Positions 44,983-52,900 of a DNA stretch of 64,000 nucleotides are shown in pieces. The position numbers and the translations under genes are program-made. Under the pieces are notes generated by a model. The model did no database searches. It worked only from the letters and a program-made list of their open reading frames with translations, and had not been told where the DNA came from. Within the stretch, counting starts at the first letter, position 1; the number at the start of each line of letters is the position of its first letter. Source of the stretch: Bradyrhizobium diazoefficiens (GTDB taxonomy: Bacteria; Pseudomonadota; Alphaproteobacteria; Rhizobiales; Xanthobacteraceae); NCBI RefSeq assembly GCF_018131185.1, contig NZ_JAFCJE010000014.1, forward strand, positions 1-64,000. Reading direction: 5' to 3'.

Positions 44983-45011
44983 TTGACAGGGGATCGGTAC
45001 TATCAGATATT
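44983..45011 (+). promoter_or_regulatory. Sigma70-type promoter of the GbsR-like gene
   Basis: TTGACA (44983-44988), a 17-nt spacer, then GATATT (45006-45011). The -35 is perfect and the -10 matches four of six bases. The predicted start of transcription is at or within a base or two of the ATG at 45018, and no ribosome-binding sequence precedes it, so the transcript is probably leaderless. Confidence 0.6.
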
Positions 45012-45026
45012 TCTGTCATGACAGAA
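45011..45026. promoter_or_regulatory. Perfect 16-bp palindrome over the start codon
   Basis: TTCTGTCATGACAGAA is a perfect palindrome with the ATG at its centre. It covers the end of the -10 element, the predicted transcription start and the first codons. It is the likely operator for the MarR/GbsR-type regulator it precedes. Confidence 0.65.
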
Positions 45027-45575
45027 TTAACCGGAAAGAAGAAACTCCCCGCCGCCGTCGAGCGCTTCATCCTGCATTGGGGCGACATGGGGGACGAGTG
45101 GGGCGTCAATCGCTCGGTCAGCCAGATCCACGGGCTGCTCTACCTTTCCGAAGCGCCGATGACCGCCGAGGACATCGCCGACACGCTCGGTATGGCGCGC
45201 TCCAACGTCTCCAACTCGCTCAAGGAGCTGCTCGCCTGGAACCTGATCCGGCGCGTGCCGATCCTGGGCGACCGCCGCGACCATTACGAGGCCGAGACCG
45301 ACATCTGGGAGGTCGCGGCCAGAATCGCGGCGCGGCGCAAGGAGCGGGAGCTCGATCCGGCGATCGCTGCGCTCAGGGCGTGTGTGTCCGACGCCGCCGG
45401 CGATCCGGCCATCAATCCGGTCGCGAGCAAGCGGCTGAAGGAGATGCTCGCCTTCACCGAGCTCGCCGACCACTGGTTCATGCAGATGCTGAAGGTGCCG
45501 CGGCCGCGGCTGGTCGCCTTGATGCGGCTTGGCGAGAAGATCGTGAGCCTGCTGCCGCTGGGCAAGACCAAATAG
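45018..45575 (+). CDS. GbsR/MarR-family transcriptional regulator
   Basis: A 185-residue winged-helix regulator. Recognisable parts are LPAAVERFILHWGDMGDEWG, SQIHGLLYLSEAPMTAEDIA, LGMARSNVSNSLKELLAWNL (recognition helix) and VPILGDRRDHYEAETDIWEV, the last being typical of GbsR relatives. I chose the ATG at 45018 inside the palindrome; an upstream start at 44967 would place the promoter within the coding region. It heads an operon with the DUF4166 and TIGR01777 genes (16 nt to the next). GbsR itself senses choline, but the ligand here is unknown. Confidence 0.9.
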   Translation: MTELTGKKKLPAAVERFILHWGDMGDEWGVNRSVSQIHGLLYLSEAPMTAEDIADTLGMARSNVSNSLKELLAWNLIRRVPILGDRRDHYEAETDIWEVAARIAARRKERELDPAIAALRACVSDAAGDPAINPVASKRLKEMLAFTELADHWFMQMLKVPRPRLVALMRLGEKIVSLLPLGKTK

Positions 45576-45591
45576 CCTCGAGGAGGGGACG

Positions 45592-46257
45592 ATGACGTCG
45601 GCAAGATTATCAGGCTGCAACGCATCGACCTCCGCTCACACCAGACTGCTCGACGATCGCCGCTTCCGCGCATTGCTGTCGGACCAGGATTGGGGCCGCC
45701 TGCCGCTCGCGACCTGGCGGCGCTTCTCCAAACGCGTCGCCGACGGCGACAGTGTCGTCTATGTCGGAATCGTCGACGAGATTTCCTTCAGCGACATCGG
45801 CTGGTGGCTCGCACAGGCCGCACGCATGATCGGCGGGCCGCTGCCCACCGGCCGTGACACCGGCGTGCCCATGATCGTGACCGTTACCGAGGATGCCGCA
45901 ACCGGCGGTCAGACCTGGACGCGCATCTGCGCGCGCAAGCGTGGATTTCCGCAAGTGATCCATTCCGCCAAGCGTTTTGCCGGTCCGACCGGACTCGAAG
46001 AGTATGTCGGCTTCGGCGTTTCGATGGCGCTCCGCATCGCGGTCGAGGACCAGGCGCTGACCTTTCGCAGCGCCGGCTATGGGCTCCAGTTCGGACGCCT
46101 GTGGATCCCGCTGCCGCAATGGCTCACGCCGGGCGATCTCACCGTGACGCACCGCGACCTCGGCGAGGGCGCGTTCCGCTTCACCCTGGACGTCATTCAT
46201 CCGCGTTACGGCGCACTGATCCACCAGTCCGCCACCTTCCGGGAGGCCGTGTCATGA
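45592..46257 (+). CDS. DUF4166 domain protein
   Basis: A 221-residue protein matching, as far as I can judge, the DUF4166 family. It contains LPLATWRRFSKRVADGDSVV near the N-terminus, a central TWTRICARKRGFPQVIHSAK strand pair, and LQFGRLWIPLPQWLTPGDLT followed by a lipocalin-like end. No signal peptide. GGAGGGG lies just before the ATG. Its stop overlaps the ATG of the membrane-anchored epimerase gene (46254-46257). DUF4166 domains are often fused to or paired with SDR39U1/TIGR01777 epimerases, as here, suggesting a shared but unknown reaction, perhaps on a lipid. Confidence 0.8.
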   Translation: MTSARLSGCNASTSAHTRLLDDRRFRALLSDQDWGRLPLATWRRFSKRVADGDSVVYVGIVDEISFSDIGWWLAQAARMIGGPLPTGRDTGVPMIVTVTEDAATGGQTWTRICARKRGFPQVIHSAKRFAGPTGLEEYVGFGVSMALRIAVEDQALTFRSAGYGLQFGRLWIPLPQWLTPGDLTVTHRDLGEGAFRFTLDVIHPRYGALIHQSATFREAVS

Positions 46258-47690
46258 CACCGCTGTTGTGGACGCTCATCTCCATCCAGATCGTGATGGG
46301 CGTGTTCGACACCTTCTATCACCACGAATTCACCGAACGCCTGGCGTGGCGACCATCGCAGCGCTTCGAGCTGAAGCTGCACGGCATCCGCAACATGCTC
46401 TACGCGCTGCTGTTCCTCGTGCTCGGCTGGCTCGAAGTCCATGGCGTTCTGGCGCTCTTGATCGTCGCAGTGCTCGTTGCCGAGATCGTCATCACGCTGA
46501 TGGATTTCGTCGAGGAGGATTTGAGCCGGACGCTGCCGCCGAGCGAGCGAATCAATCATACGCTGCTCGCCATCAACTATGGCGCCATTCTCGTGCTGTT
46601 GCTGCCGGTTCTGATCGACTGGGCGATGCAGCCGTCCGGCGTGATGGTCGTTTATCAAGGGCTGCTGAGCATCGCCGCGACGGCCTGTGCGGTCGGCGCG
46701 GCGTTGTGCGGCGTCAGGGATTTTGCGGCGATGCGCCGATTGGGTCGCATGAAGAGTGTTCCGGCAGCGGCCCTCGTCGAAAAGATTCCCGGCCGCAAGA
46801 CCGTGTTGATCACGGGAGCCACCGGATTCATCGGCAGCCGGCTGGCGGCAGGCCTCGGCGGGGCCGGGCACGACGTCATCGCGCTGATCCGCAACCCCGC
46901 CAGGGTCGAGATGCTGCCGCCGCCGGTCATGCTGATCACGAGCCTCGATCAGCTTTCGGCGGACACGAAGATCGACACCATCGTCAACCTTGCGGGCGAG
47001 CCGATCGGCAACGGCCTGTGGACCGAGGCCAAGCGCGCCAGGATCATCGACTCCCGCGTCGACATGACCGGCGAAATCGTCAAGCTGATCGCGCGGCTCG
47101 ACCACAAGCCCGAGGTGCTGGTCAGCGGCTCTGCGATCGGCTGGTACGGATTGTGGGCCGACCAAGTGCTGACGGAATCGGCGAAGTCGCACGCCTGCTT
47201 CAGCCACGAGCTGTGCGCGGCCTGGGAGGCAGCGGCGCGGTCGGCGGAGGAGTTCGGTGTGCGCGTGGTCTGTTTGCGCATCGGCCTCGTGCTCGGCACG
47301 GAAGGCGGCTTCATCACGCGCATGCTGACGCCGTTCGAGTTCGGCCTTGGCGGCCCGCTCGGCACCGGACGGCAGTGGATGTCCTGGATCGAGCGCGACG
47401 ATCTCATTCGCCTGATCGCCTATGTGATGGTCACGCCCGATCTCGCCGGCCCCGTCAACGCCACCGCACCGATCCCGGTGACCAACGCCAAGTTCACCGA
47501 AGAGCTCGGCCGCCGACTGCACCGGCCGGCGGTGTTCCGCATTCCCGGCGGCCTCTTGCGCCGGATCGGCGGCGGCTTCGCCGACGAGCTCCTGCTCGGC
47601 GGTCAGCGCGTGCTGCCGAACAAGGCGCTGAGCCGCGGCTTTGTCTTCCGGCACGAGACGCTGCGCAGCGCGTTCGAGGCGATCCTGTAA
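46254..47690 (+). CDS. Membrane-anchored TIGR01777-type epimerase
   Basis: A 478-residue fusion. The N-terminal part (about 1-165) has four hydrophobic spans (LLWTLISIQIVMGVFDTFYH, LYALLFLVLGWLEVHGVLAL, LVLLLPVLIDWA, LLSIAATACAVGAALCGV). The rest is an SDR39U1/YfcH-like extended SDR with the NAD(P) motif VLITGATGFIGSRLAAGLGG, TIVNLAGEPIGNGLWTEAKR, SGSAIGWYG and the C-terminal GGQRVLPNKALSRGFVFRHE. YfcH-type proteins alone are about 300 residues, so the membrane module is an addition. It would place the enzyme at the inner membrane. Coupled to the DUF4166 gene. Confidence 0.88.
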   Translation: MTPLLWTLISIQIVMGVFDTFYHHEFTERLAWRPSQRFELKLHGIRNMLYALLFLVLGWLEVHGVLALLIVAVLVAEIVITLMDFVEEDLSRTLPPSERINHTLLAINYGAILVLLLPVLIDWAMQPSGVMVVYQGLLSIAATACAVGAALCGVRDFAAMRRLGRMKSVPAAALVEKIPGRKTVLITGATGFIGSRLAAGLGGAGHDVIALIRNPARVEMLPPPVMLITSLDQLSADTKIDTIVNLAGEPIGNGLWTEAKRARIIDSRVDMTGEIVKLIARLDHKPEVLVSGSAIGWYGLWADQVLTESAKSHACFSHELCAAWEAAARSAEEFGVRVVCLRIGLVLGTEGGFITRMLTPFEFGLGGPLGTGRQWMSWIERDDLIRLIAYVMVTPDLAGPVNATAPIPVTNAKFTEELGRRLHRPAVFRIPGGLLRRIGGGFADELLLGGQRVLPNKALSRGFVFRHETLRSAFEAIL

Positions 47691-47694
47691 GACT

Positions 47695-48549
47695 TCAGGT
47701 GGCGGCCGCGCTCCGAAACGTCGCCGCCACCGCGCGTAGCGCCGCTCGCTTGGCGGGATCGCTGACCTTCGAATGCAGCATCACCTTCGAGCTGCCGAGT
47801 TTCGGCAGCCTGTGCGCAGGCCCGATGTCGACCAGCCCGGGAGGTGCGATCCGCCGCGCCAGCGGCGCGACCGCAAGTCCGGCAAGTGCGGCGGCAACCA
47901 CCGCCGTGACGCCGCCGCCGACGAAGCGCTCGCGCCAGGCGATGTTGGCCTTGTCGAGCACACGCACCGCGATGGCGCGGACGCCGCAGGGCGGGGCGAG
48001 CGTCGCAAGCGGCAGCGGCTCGCCCTTCGGCAGCGTAAGGCGACGTGCGGCGAACCAGCCGAACTCGTCCTCGGTCAGCATCTCGCCGCCGCGGCGGCTG
48101 CCTTCCTGGCGGACGATCACCGCATCGAGCTCGCCTGCGTCATAGGCATCCTGCATCTCCCGCGAGAAGCCGATGGTGACGGCGAGGGTGAGGTTCGCCG
48201 ACATCGCGTGCAGCCGTTCGAGCAGCGGGACCAGTTCGGGGCCTGTAGCGTGATCGGAAATGCCCAGCGAGAGCGACTGCACGGCCGGTGCATCGCCCGT
48301 CAGCGCGCGGTCGTGCGCGGCGATCAGCGCGCGGGCGCGTTCGAGGAAGCCGGCGCCGTCGGCGGTGAGCCGGACCGCGCGGGGTGAGCGCTCGACGAGA
48401 CGTTTTCCCAGCAACGTCTCCAGCCGTTGCAGCTTGAGACTGACCGCCGCCTGCGTCGTGCCCAGGGCTTCGGCGGCACGGGTAAAGCTCTGGAGGTCGG
48501 CGACCAGCAGGAAGGCCTGGACGGTGGCGATGTCGAGGGTTGGTGTCAT
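47695..48549 (-). CDS. LysR-family transcriptional regulator
   Basis: A 284-residue regulator. The N-terminal HTH is ATVQAFLLVADLQSFTRAAE, then LGTTQAAVSLKLQRLETLLG and LVERSPRAVRLTADG. A periplasmic-binding-like effector domain follows (about 90-284). It is transcribed divergently from the tautomerase gene at 48666. The intergenic region contains TATC-rich symmetry (ATCACTGATATCAACAGAGAT near 48558-48578) of the T-N11-A type used by LysR proteins, so it probably controls the tautomerase gene. Confidence 0.92.
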   Translation of the reverse strand: MTPTLDIATVQAFLLVADLQSFTRAAEALGTTQAAVSLKLQRLETLLGKRLVERSPRAVRLTADGAGFLERARALIAAHDRALTGDAPAVQSLSLGISDHATGPELVPLLERLHAMSANLTLAVTIGFSREMQDAYDAGELDAVIVRQEGSRRGGEMLTEDEFGWFAARRLTLPKGEPLPLATLAPPCGVRAIAVRVLDKANIAWRERFVGGGVTAVVAAALAGLAVAPLARRIAPPGLVDIGPAHRLPKLGSSKVMLHSKVSDPAKRAALRAVAATFRSAAAT

Positions 48550-48665
48550 TACGATCGGTTATCACTGATATCAACAGAGATAAGATACCAAAATGACGGC
48601 TGTCGGTCTAGCTTCTCATCATCAACGCCGCGCAAATCCCGCGCTGCATATCGAGGAGAGCCACC

Positions 48666-49088
48666 ATGCCCCTGATCACCGTATCCTACACCTCGTCCCG
48701 CCAGTCGCCCTCGCTGAAGGCCGACATCGCCAACGCTGTGTCCGAGCTCACCGCAAAGATTTTGCACAAGGATCCCAAGGTGACCGCCATCATCGTGAAG
48801 TCGGTCGAGGCCGGCGACTGGTTCGCCGGCGGCAAGTCGCTGGCCGAGCAGAAGCTTGCAAGCTACTGGATCGACATCCACGTCAGCGAAGGTACCAACA
48901 CCAAGGACGAGAAGGCGGCCTATCTCGCCGCGATGTTCAGGCGCATGGCCGAGATTTTGGGCCCGCTGCATCCCGAGACCTATCTGCATGTCGACGAGGT
49001 CAAGGGCGATGCCTACGGCTTTGGCGGCCTGACCCAGGAGCGCCGCTACATCGCCGGCAAGCTCGAGGTGCCGCTGCAGGCGGCGTAA
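48666..49088 (+). CDS. Tautomerase-superfamily (4-oxalocrotonate tautomerase-like) protein
   Basis: A 140-residue protein. After Met the first residue is the proline (MPLITVSYTS) used as catalytic base in this superfamily. It is about twice the 62-residue 4-OT subunit and has a single N-terminal Pro, as in cis-CaaD or MSAD-type enzymes. Two further family-like parts are VTAIIVKSVEAGDWFAGG and YLHVDEVKGDAYGFGG. A GAGAG-type ribosome site precedes the ATG. Controlled, by position, by the divergent LysR protein. Substrate unknown. Confidence 0.85.
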   Translation: MPLITVSYTSSRQSPSLKADIANAVSELTAKILHKDPKVTAIIVKSVEAGDWFAGGKSLAEQKLASYWIDIHVSEGTNTKDEKAAYLAAMFRRMAEILGPLHPETYLHVDEVKGDAYGFGGLTQERRYIAGKLEVPLQAA

Positions 49089-49128
49089 ATCCGCAGGCCG
49101 CGGGTATGGTCTCGCCCGCGGCCTTCCG

Positions 49129-49842
49129 TCAGCTCGCCGCGCCGAACCGGACTTCCGAATTGTTCAGGAAGCACGTCTTGTCGAACAGCTTCAGGTCCAG
49201 CGGATTCGGCAGCCTGACGTCGCTGAGATCGGGGCAGGGCTTGACCTGGGGATCATAGGATCGGTCGATCTGCGAGATGAAGACGACGATCAGTCCCTGA
49301 TCGCGGGCGAACGATTTCAGCGCTCGCACTTGAACAGTGAGGTCGGGGTTTTCGCGCCTCTGGTCGAGCAGTTGCAGGTAGTCGATCACCACGACTGTGC
49401 CGCGGGGCGCCGTCGCCATCTGCTTGACGACATAGTCGGCGCTGATGGCATCGGAGCAATCGACCTCGAAGAGTGTGTCGAATTGCGCCGGCTTCACGCC
49501 GATTGCACGCAAGCGATCCAGAACATCCTTCTCGGTGTACTCGAGCGAGAAGAACGCGGCCCGATGGCCCGACTTCATCGCCTCCACCGCAAGTTCGAGG
49601 CTCATCAGCGTCTTGCCCTGGCCGGGCCGCGCGCCGACCAGCACCAGATCGCCAGGCATGAATTGCGGGAACAGCCTGTTCGCGGGCGTCAGCGCGGCGG
49701 CTTTCGCTGCGAGCATGCTCCAGGCGGAAAACCTTTCCGTCCTGGCGACGCGGTCGAGTGCGTCGTGCAGTGGAATGCCTTCCTCGCGGGACAGGCGCCT
49801 CGCGCGTCGCTTCAGATGATAGATCGGCGCAGAGAGTCTCAT
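49129..49842 (-). CDS. Stand-alone DnaB-like helicase C-terminal ATPase
   Basis: A 237-residue RecA-fold ATPase resembling only the C-terminal half of replicative DnaB. It has Walker A GARPGQGKT, FFSLEYTEKDVLDRLRAIG (like DnaB FSLEMS), Walker B VVVIDYLQLLDQR, and VFISQIDRSYDPQVKPCPDL with SDVRLP (like DnaB SQLNR...SDLR). The DnaB N-terminal domain is absent; instead about 45 basic residues precede it (IYHLKRRARRLSREEGIPLH). GGGAGG lies 8 nt before the ATG at 49842; the extension to 49920 is not needed. No replication genes are nearby. Whether it unwinds DNA is unknown. Confidence 0.85.
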   Translation of the reverse strand: MRLSAPIYHLKRRARRLSREEGIPLHDALDRVARTERFSAWSMLAAKAAALTPANRLFPQFMPGDLVLVGARPGQGKTLMSLELAVEAMKSGHRAAFFSLEYTEKDVLDRLRAIGVKPAQFDTLFEVDCSDAISADYVVKQMATAPRGTVVVIDYLQLLDQRRENPDLTVQVRALKSFARDQGLIVVFISQIDRSYDPQVKPCPDLSDVRLPNPLDLKLFDKTCFLNNSEVRFGAAS

Positions 49843-50013
49843 CGTCCAAACCTCCCGTTGCGAGCTGAAACGCAATCCCTCCTTATGCCCAGCGCTCGAA
49901 CAGTCGGCCCGTGATCTCATCGCCCGGCATGAGGTCTGCTTTCCCGGCGGAGGGGGGAGGCGTGGGCGGCGCCGGAATCGAGCATAGCCGATTCCGTGAA
50001 GAACGCGGAGGCG

Positions 50014-50751
50014 TCAGGCGGCCACTTCCGGCAGCAGCGCGCGGGTCGGCCCGAATAATTCCTCGAACGCCTGCCGGAGCGCGACGTCGACATCGGCCAT
50101 GGTCACGAGCTGGCCGAGGTCGACCAGCGAGGTGACGCCGTAGCGGGCGTCAGTGACGCCGCACGGCACGATGCCGGCGAAATGCGACAGCTCCGGCTCG
50201 ACATTGATGGCGATGCCATGGAACGAGACCCAGCGCTTCAGGCGGACGCCGATCGCCGCGATCTTGTCCTCGTAACCTTCGCCCTTGTCGGGCCGCTTGA
50301 CCCAGACGCCGACGCGGTCCTCGCGCCGTTCGCCGCGGACGTTGAAGGCGGCGAGCGTGCGCAGAATCAGCTCCTCCAGGCTCGCGACATAGGCGCGGAC
50401 GTCCGGCCGGCGGCGCTTGAGGTCCAGCATGACATAGGCCACGCGCTGGCCGGGCCCGTGATAGGTGAGCTGGCCGCCGCGTCCCGTGGTGAAGATCGGA
50501 AAGCGGGGATCGCGCAGGTCGGCTTCCTTGCCCGAGGTGCCGGAGGTGTAGAGCGGAGGGTGTTCGAGCAGCCAGACCAGCTCCGCGGCCTCGCCCGCCG
50601 CAATGGCGGCGACTCGCGCCTCCATGGCGGCCACCGCCTCGGGATAGGGCACCGGTGCGTCCGAGATTCGCCACTCGACGGGCTCGCCGCCGGCGGCGGA
50701 AAACGGCGTCAAATCGAGCTGTTGGCGGGGGTTTTGCGGCGAATTAACCAT
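50014..50751 (-). CDS. lipB: Lipoyl(octanoyl) transferase LipB
   Basis: A 245-residue enzyme that transfers the octanoyl group from acyl carrier protein to lipoyl domains, the first step of lipoate synthesis. Motifs are VWLLEHPPLYTSGTSGKEAD, RGGQLTYHGPGQRVAYVMLD, the Lys163 site in EDKIAAIGVRLKRWVSFHGI and the catalytic Cys197 in GIVPCGVTD. Length is typical of alphaproteobacterial LipB. Its ATG overlaps the CtrA-like site at 50744-50762. A possible stem-loop (CGGAATCG/CGATTCCG, 49973-49996) lies beyond its stop. Confidence 0.95.
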   Translation of the reverse strand: MVNSPQNPRQQLDLTPFSAAGGEPVEWRISDAPVPYPEAVAAMEARVAAIAAGEAAELVWLLEHPPLYTSGTSGKEADLRDPRFPIFTTGRGGQLTYHGPGQRVAYVMLDLKRRRPDVRAYVASLEELILRTLAAFNVRGERREDRVGVWVKRPDKGEGYEDKIAAIGVRLKRWVSFHGIAINVEPELSHFAGIVPCGVTDARYGVTSLVDLGQLVTMADVDVALRQAFEELFGPTRALLPEVAA

Positions 50752-50762
50752 TGGCTAACCAT
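50744..50762. promoter_or_regulatory. Candidate CtrA site between lipB and the FliN-like gene
   Basis: TTAACCAT (50744-50751) and CTAACCAT (50755-50762) are near-direct repeats 11 bp apart, fitting TTAA-N7-(T/C)TAA. CtrA often controls flagellar genes in alphaproteobacteria, and a FliN-like gene starts 57 bp downstream. A coincidence is possible. Confidence 0.45.
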
Positions 50763-50818
50763 AACGTGGTGATCATCTCGGGAGCAAATGCCAGTCTCAA
50801 GTTGCGGCGGTCCTGACA

Positions 50819-51061
50819 GTGCCCACTCTCGATAAAGTCACCGTGGATCTCATGGTCGTCCTCGGAACGACCACCATGCCGATCCATCAAGTATTACGTC
50901 TTTCCCGCGGCGCCATCATCGAGCTGGACGCAACCGAGGCCGACGAGGTCAAGGTTTTGGCCAATAACCTGCCGGTCGCCTCCGGCGTCGTGCTCGTCGA
51001 CCGCAACCGCATCGCGGTCGAGGTCAAGCAAATGTTGCCGCGCTCACCGGGCACCCGGTAG
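50819..51061 (+). CDS. FliN/FliM-like SPOA-domain protein
   Basis: An 80-residue protein that is little more than one SPOA domain: VTVDLMVVLGTTTMPIHQVL, RLSRGAIIELDATEADEVKV, LANNLPVASGVVLVDRNRIA and VEVKQMLPRSPG. This is the fold of the flagellar switch protein FliN. It starts with GTG and has only a weak ribosome site. No other flagellar gene is in the window, so it is an orphan FliN-like protein, as found in several Bradyrhizobium strains. It may serve in the switch complex or in type III secretion. Confidence 0.82.
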   Translation: MPTLDKVTVDLMVVLGTTTMPIHQVLRLSRGAIIELDATEADEVKVLANNLPVASGVVLVDRNRIAVEVKQMLPRSPGTR

Positions 51062-51225
51062 CGGCCCGGGCACGCGGGCAGGGCCGATTCGGGCAAGTCG
51101 CCCGAACTTTCGTGCAAAGCTTGTGGAATTCAGGGCCTTTGCAGGCTTGTACCCCTCTGATGGATTTGTTAGATCGGCGCCGTTGATCCGGCCGGCCCTC
51201 AAGCCTCAAGCCGGCATCCCCAAAA

Positions 51226-51310
51226 GCGCTCGTGGCGGAACTGGTAGACGCGCTGCCTTGAGGTGGCAGTGAGTAAAATCGTGGGGGTTCGAGTCCCTCC
51301 GAGCGCACCA
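51226..51310 (+). tRNA. tRNA-Leu, anticodon GAG
   Basis: An 85-nt class II tRNA. The acceptor stem GCGCTCG (51226-51232) pairs with CGAGCGC (51300-51306), then discriminator A and encoded CCA. The anticodon stem CTGCC/GGCAG encloses TTGAGGT, so the anticodon is GAG (51260-51262), reading CUC and CUU. The long variable arm (TGAGTAAAATCGT region) and the T loop GGGTTCGAGTCCC are clear. Confidence 0.97.
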
Positions 51311-51418
51311 TCATCACCTTACCGTTGTTTTGATTGGGCTTTTGCAGCCGCCCTTCGCGGTTGACGGGCGTTTTGCGCGCACATCCATCACCGCAACCTG
51401 TCGGTAGCCGCAATTTCG

Positions 51419-51619
51419 TCAGTCGTTGTCGACCGCGGATTTTTGCGACCGAGTGTGGCTCGAGGAGGACGCTTGGGTCTCTCGCCCGGGACCCTCATCC
51501 GCCAGCGCGGCGGCGGCGGCGATCGGTGGGAAGATGCTGTCGTAGATCGCGCGCGCTTCGCGGATCAGGCGCTCCCGTTCGCGCTCGGATTTCGGTACGA
51601 AACGAATGACATTGTCCAT
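51419..51619 (-). CDS. Small hypothetical protein downstream of the zinc GTPase
   Basis: A 66-residue protein. The first half is a plausible helical segment (MDNVIRFVPKSERERERLIR, then EARAIYDSIFPPIAAAAALA). The second half is polar, Ser-rich and probably disordered. It begins 12 nt after the stop of the ZigA-like GTPase gene on the same strand, so it probably shares its Zur-controlled transcript. No metal-binding motif is evident, and I do not recognise a named family. Confidence 0.65.
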   Translation of the reverse strand: MDNVIRFVPKSERERERLIREARAIYDSIFPPIAAAAALADEGPGRETQASSSSHTRSQKSAVDND

Positions 51620-51631
51620 GCGCGCTCCCGC

Positions 51632-52837
51632 CTAGGCGGCTTCGTCCGCACGACGCCAGATCGGAAACGGGTCGGCAAGCTTCGCCCATTCGGCGACGTT
51701 CATGGCGGGTTTCCCCGGTACGAGGCATGCGTCCAGCCGAGCACGAAGCGAAGGCTCGTCCATGCCGGTGCCGATGAACACGATCTCCTGGCGGCGATCG
51801 CCATAGATGTCGCTCCAGTTCTCGCGCAGCCGCTTCCGCCAGAACGGATCATCCGGCCATCGCTCCGCCGGCACGCTCGCCCACCACGCACCAAGAGCCT
51901 GGGTGCGCGTGATCGAACCGGCCTGACTGATTTCACCAAGCCAATGCGGACGCGTCGCCAGCCAGAAATGTCCCTTGGCGCGAATGACGCCGGGCCAGGG
52001 TTCCTTGATGAACTTGTCGAACCTGGCTGGATCGAAGGGCCGGCGCGCGCGATAGACGAAGTTCTTCACGCCGTATTCTTCGGTCTCCGGCACATGATCT
52101 GGAAAGCCGTAAAGCTCCTTGTACCAGAGCGGATGTTGCTGTGCCCTTTCGAAGTCGAACCGGCCGGTGTCGAGAATGCGATCGAAAGCCACCCGGCCGT
52201 GGTTGGCTTCGACGAGGTCCGCTTCCGGATTGAGTGCACGGATGATCCGTCGTGCCGCTTCGCGCTGCTCGAGCGAGGCGTCGTCGACCTTGTTGAGAAC
52301 GATCACATCGGCGAACTCGATCTGCTCGACGAGCAGATCGACCAGCGTGCGGCGGTCGTTCTCCAGCGCTTCGCCGCGTTGCTCGAGAAAATCGGTCGAC
52401 GAATAGTCCTTGAGCAGGTTCACGGCATCGACCACGGTGACCATAGTGTCGAGGCGTGCCACGTCGGAGAGGCTTTCGCCGCCCTCGGTGCGGAAATCGA
52501 AAGTCGCCGCGACCGGCAGCGGCTCGGAAATGCCGGTCGATTCGATCAGCAGATAGTCGAACCGACCGTGTTCGGCGAGTGCGCGGACCTCCCTCAACAG
52601 ATCGTCGCGCAGCGTGCAGCAGATGCAGCCGTTGGTCATCTCGACGAGCTTCTCATCGGTCCGGGATAGATTCGCACCGCCATCGCGAACCAAATCCGCA
52701 TCGATGTTCACCTCGCTCATGTCGTTGACGATCACCGCCACCTTGAGGCCGTGCCGGTTGTTCAGGACATGGTTCAGCAAAGTGGTCTTTCCAGCCCCGA
52801 GGAAGCCGGACAAGACGGTGACGGGGAGTTTCTGCAT
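51632..52837 (-). CDS. COG0523/CobW-family zinc GTPase (ZigA-like)
   Basis: A 401-residue G3E GTPase. It has Walker A LSGFLGAGKTTLLNHVLNNR, the metal-binding CxCC motif in TNGCICCTLRDDLLREVR, LLIESTGISEPLPVA and the guanine-specificity NKVD. The C-terminal CobW_C domain contains a histidine cluster (KGHFWLATRPHWLGEISQAG). Such proteins deliver zinc to apo-enzymes during zinc limitation. A perfect Zur-box palindrome 64 bp upstream strongly supports zinc control; that, and not cobalt, makes ZigA a better label than CobW. It is followed by a 66-residue gene, probably in the same transcript. Confidence 0.92.
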   Translation of the reverse strand: MQKLPVTVLSGFLGAGKTTLLNHVLNNRHGLKVAVIVNDMSEVNIDADLVRDGGANLSRTDEKLVEMTNGCICCTLRDDLLREVRALAEHGRFDYLLIESTGISEPLPVAATFDFRTEGGESLSDVARLDTMVTVVDAVNLLKDYSSTDFLEQRGEALENDRRTLVDLLVEQIEFADVIVLNKVDDASLEQREAARRIIRALNPEADLVEANHGRVAFDRILDTGRFDFERAQQHPLWYKELYGFPDHVPETEEYGVKNFVYRARRPFDPARFDKFIKEPWPGVIRAKGHFWLATRPHWLGEISQAGSITRTQALGAWWASVPAERWPDDPFWRKRLRENWSDIYGDRRQEIVFIGTGMDEPSLRARLDACLVPGKPAMNVAEWAKLADPFPIWRRADEAA

Positions 52838-52900
52838 GGAGATCGAAGAGCCTTTTCAAGGGGATACGGCGATGGCGGGTGGGATCGGGCATTTGAACCA

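Noticed and set aside
49129..50751. Possible replication origin because of a DnaB-like gene
   Set aside because: No dnaA, repA, DnaA-box cluster or partition genes are present; the gene is a partial DnaB homologue only.
51024..51413. A minus-strand frame containing SEGLEPPRFYSLPPQGSAST
   Set aside because: This peptide is the well-known false translation of the complement of tRNA-Leu; the tRNA at 51226-51310 explains it.
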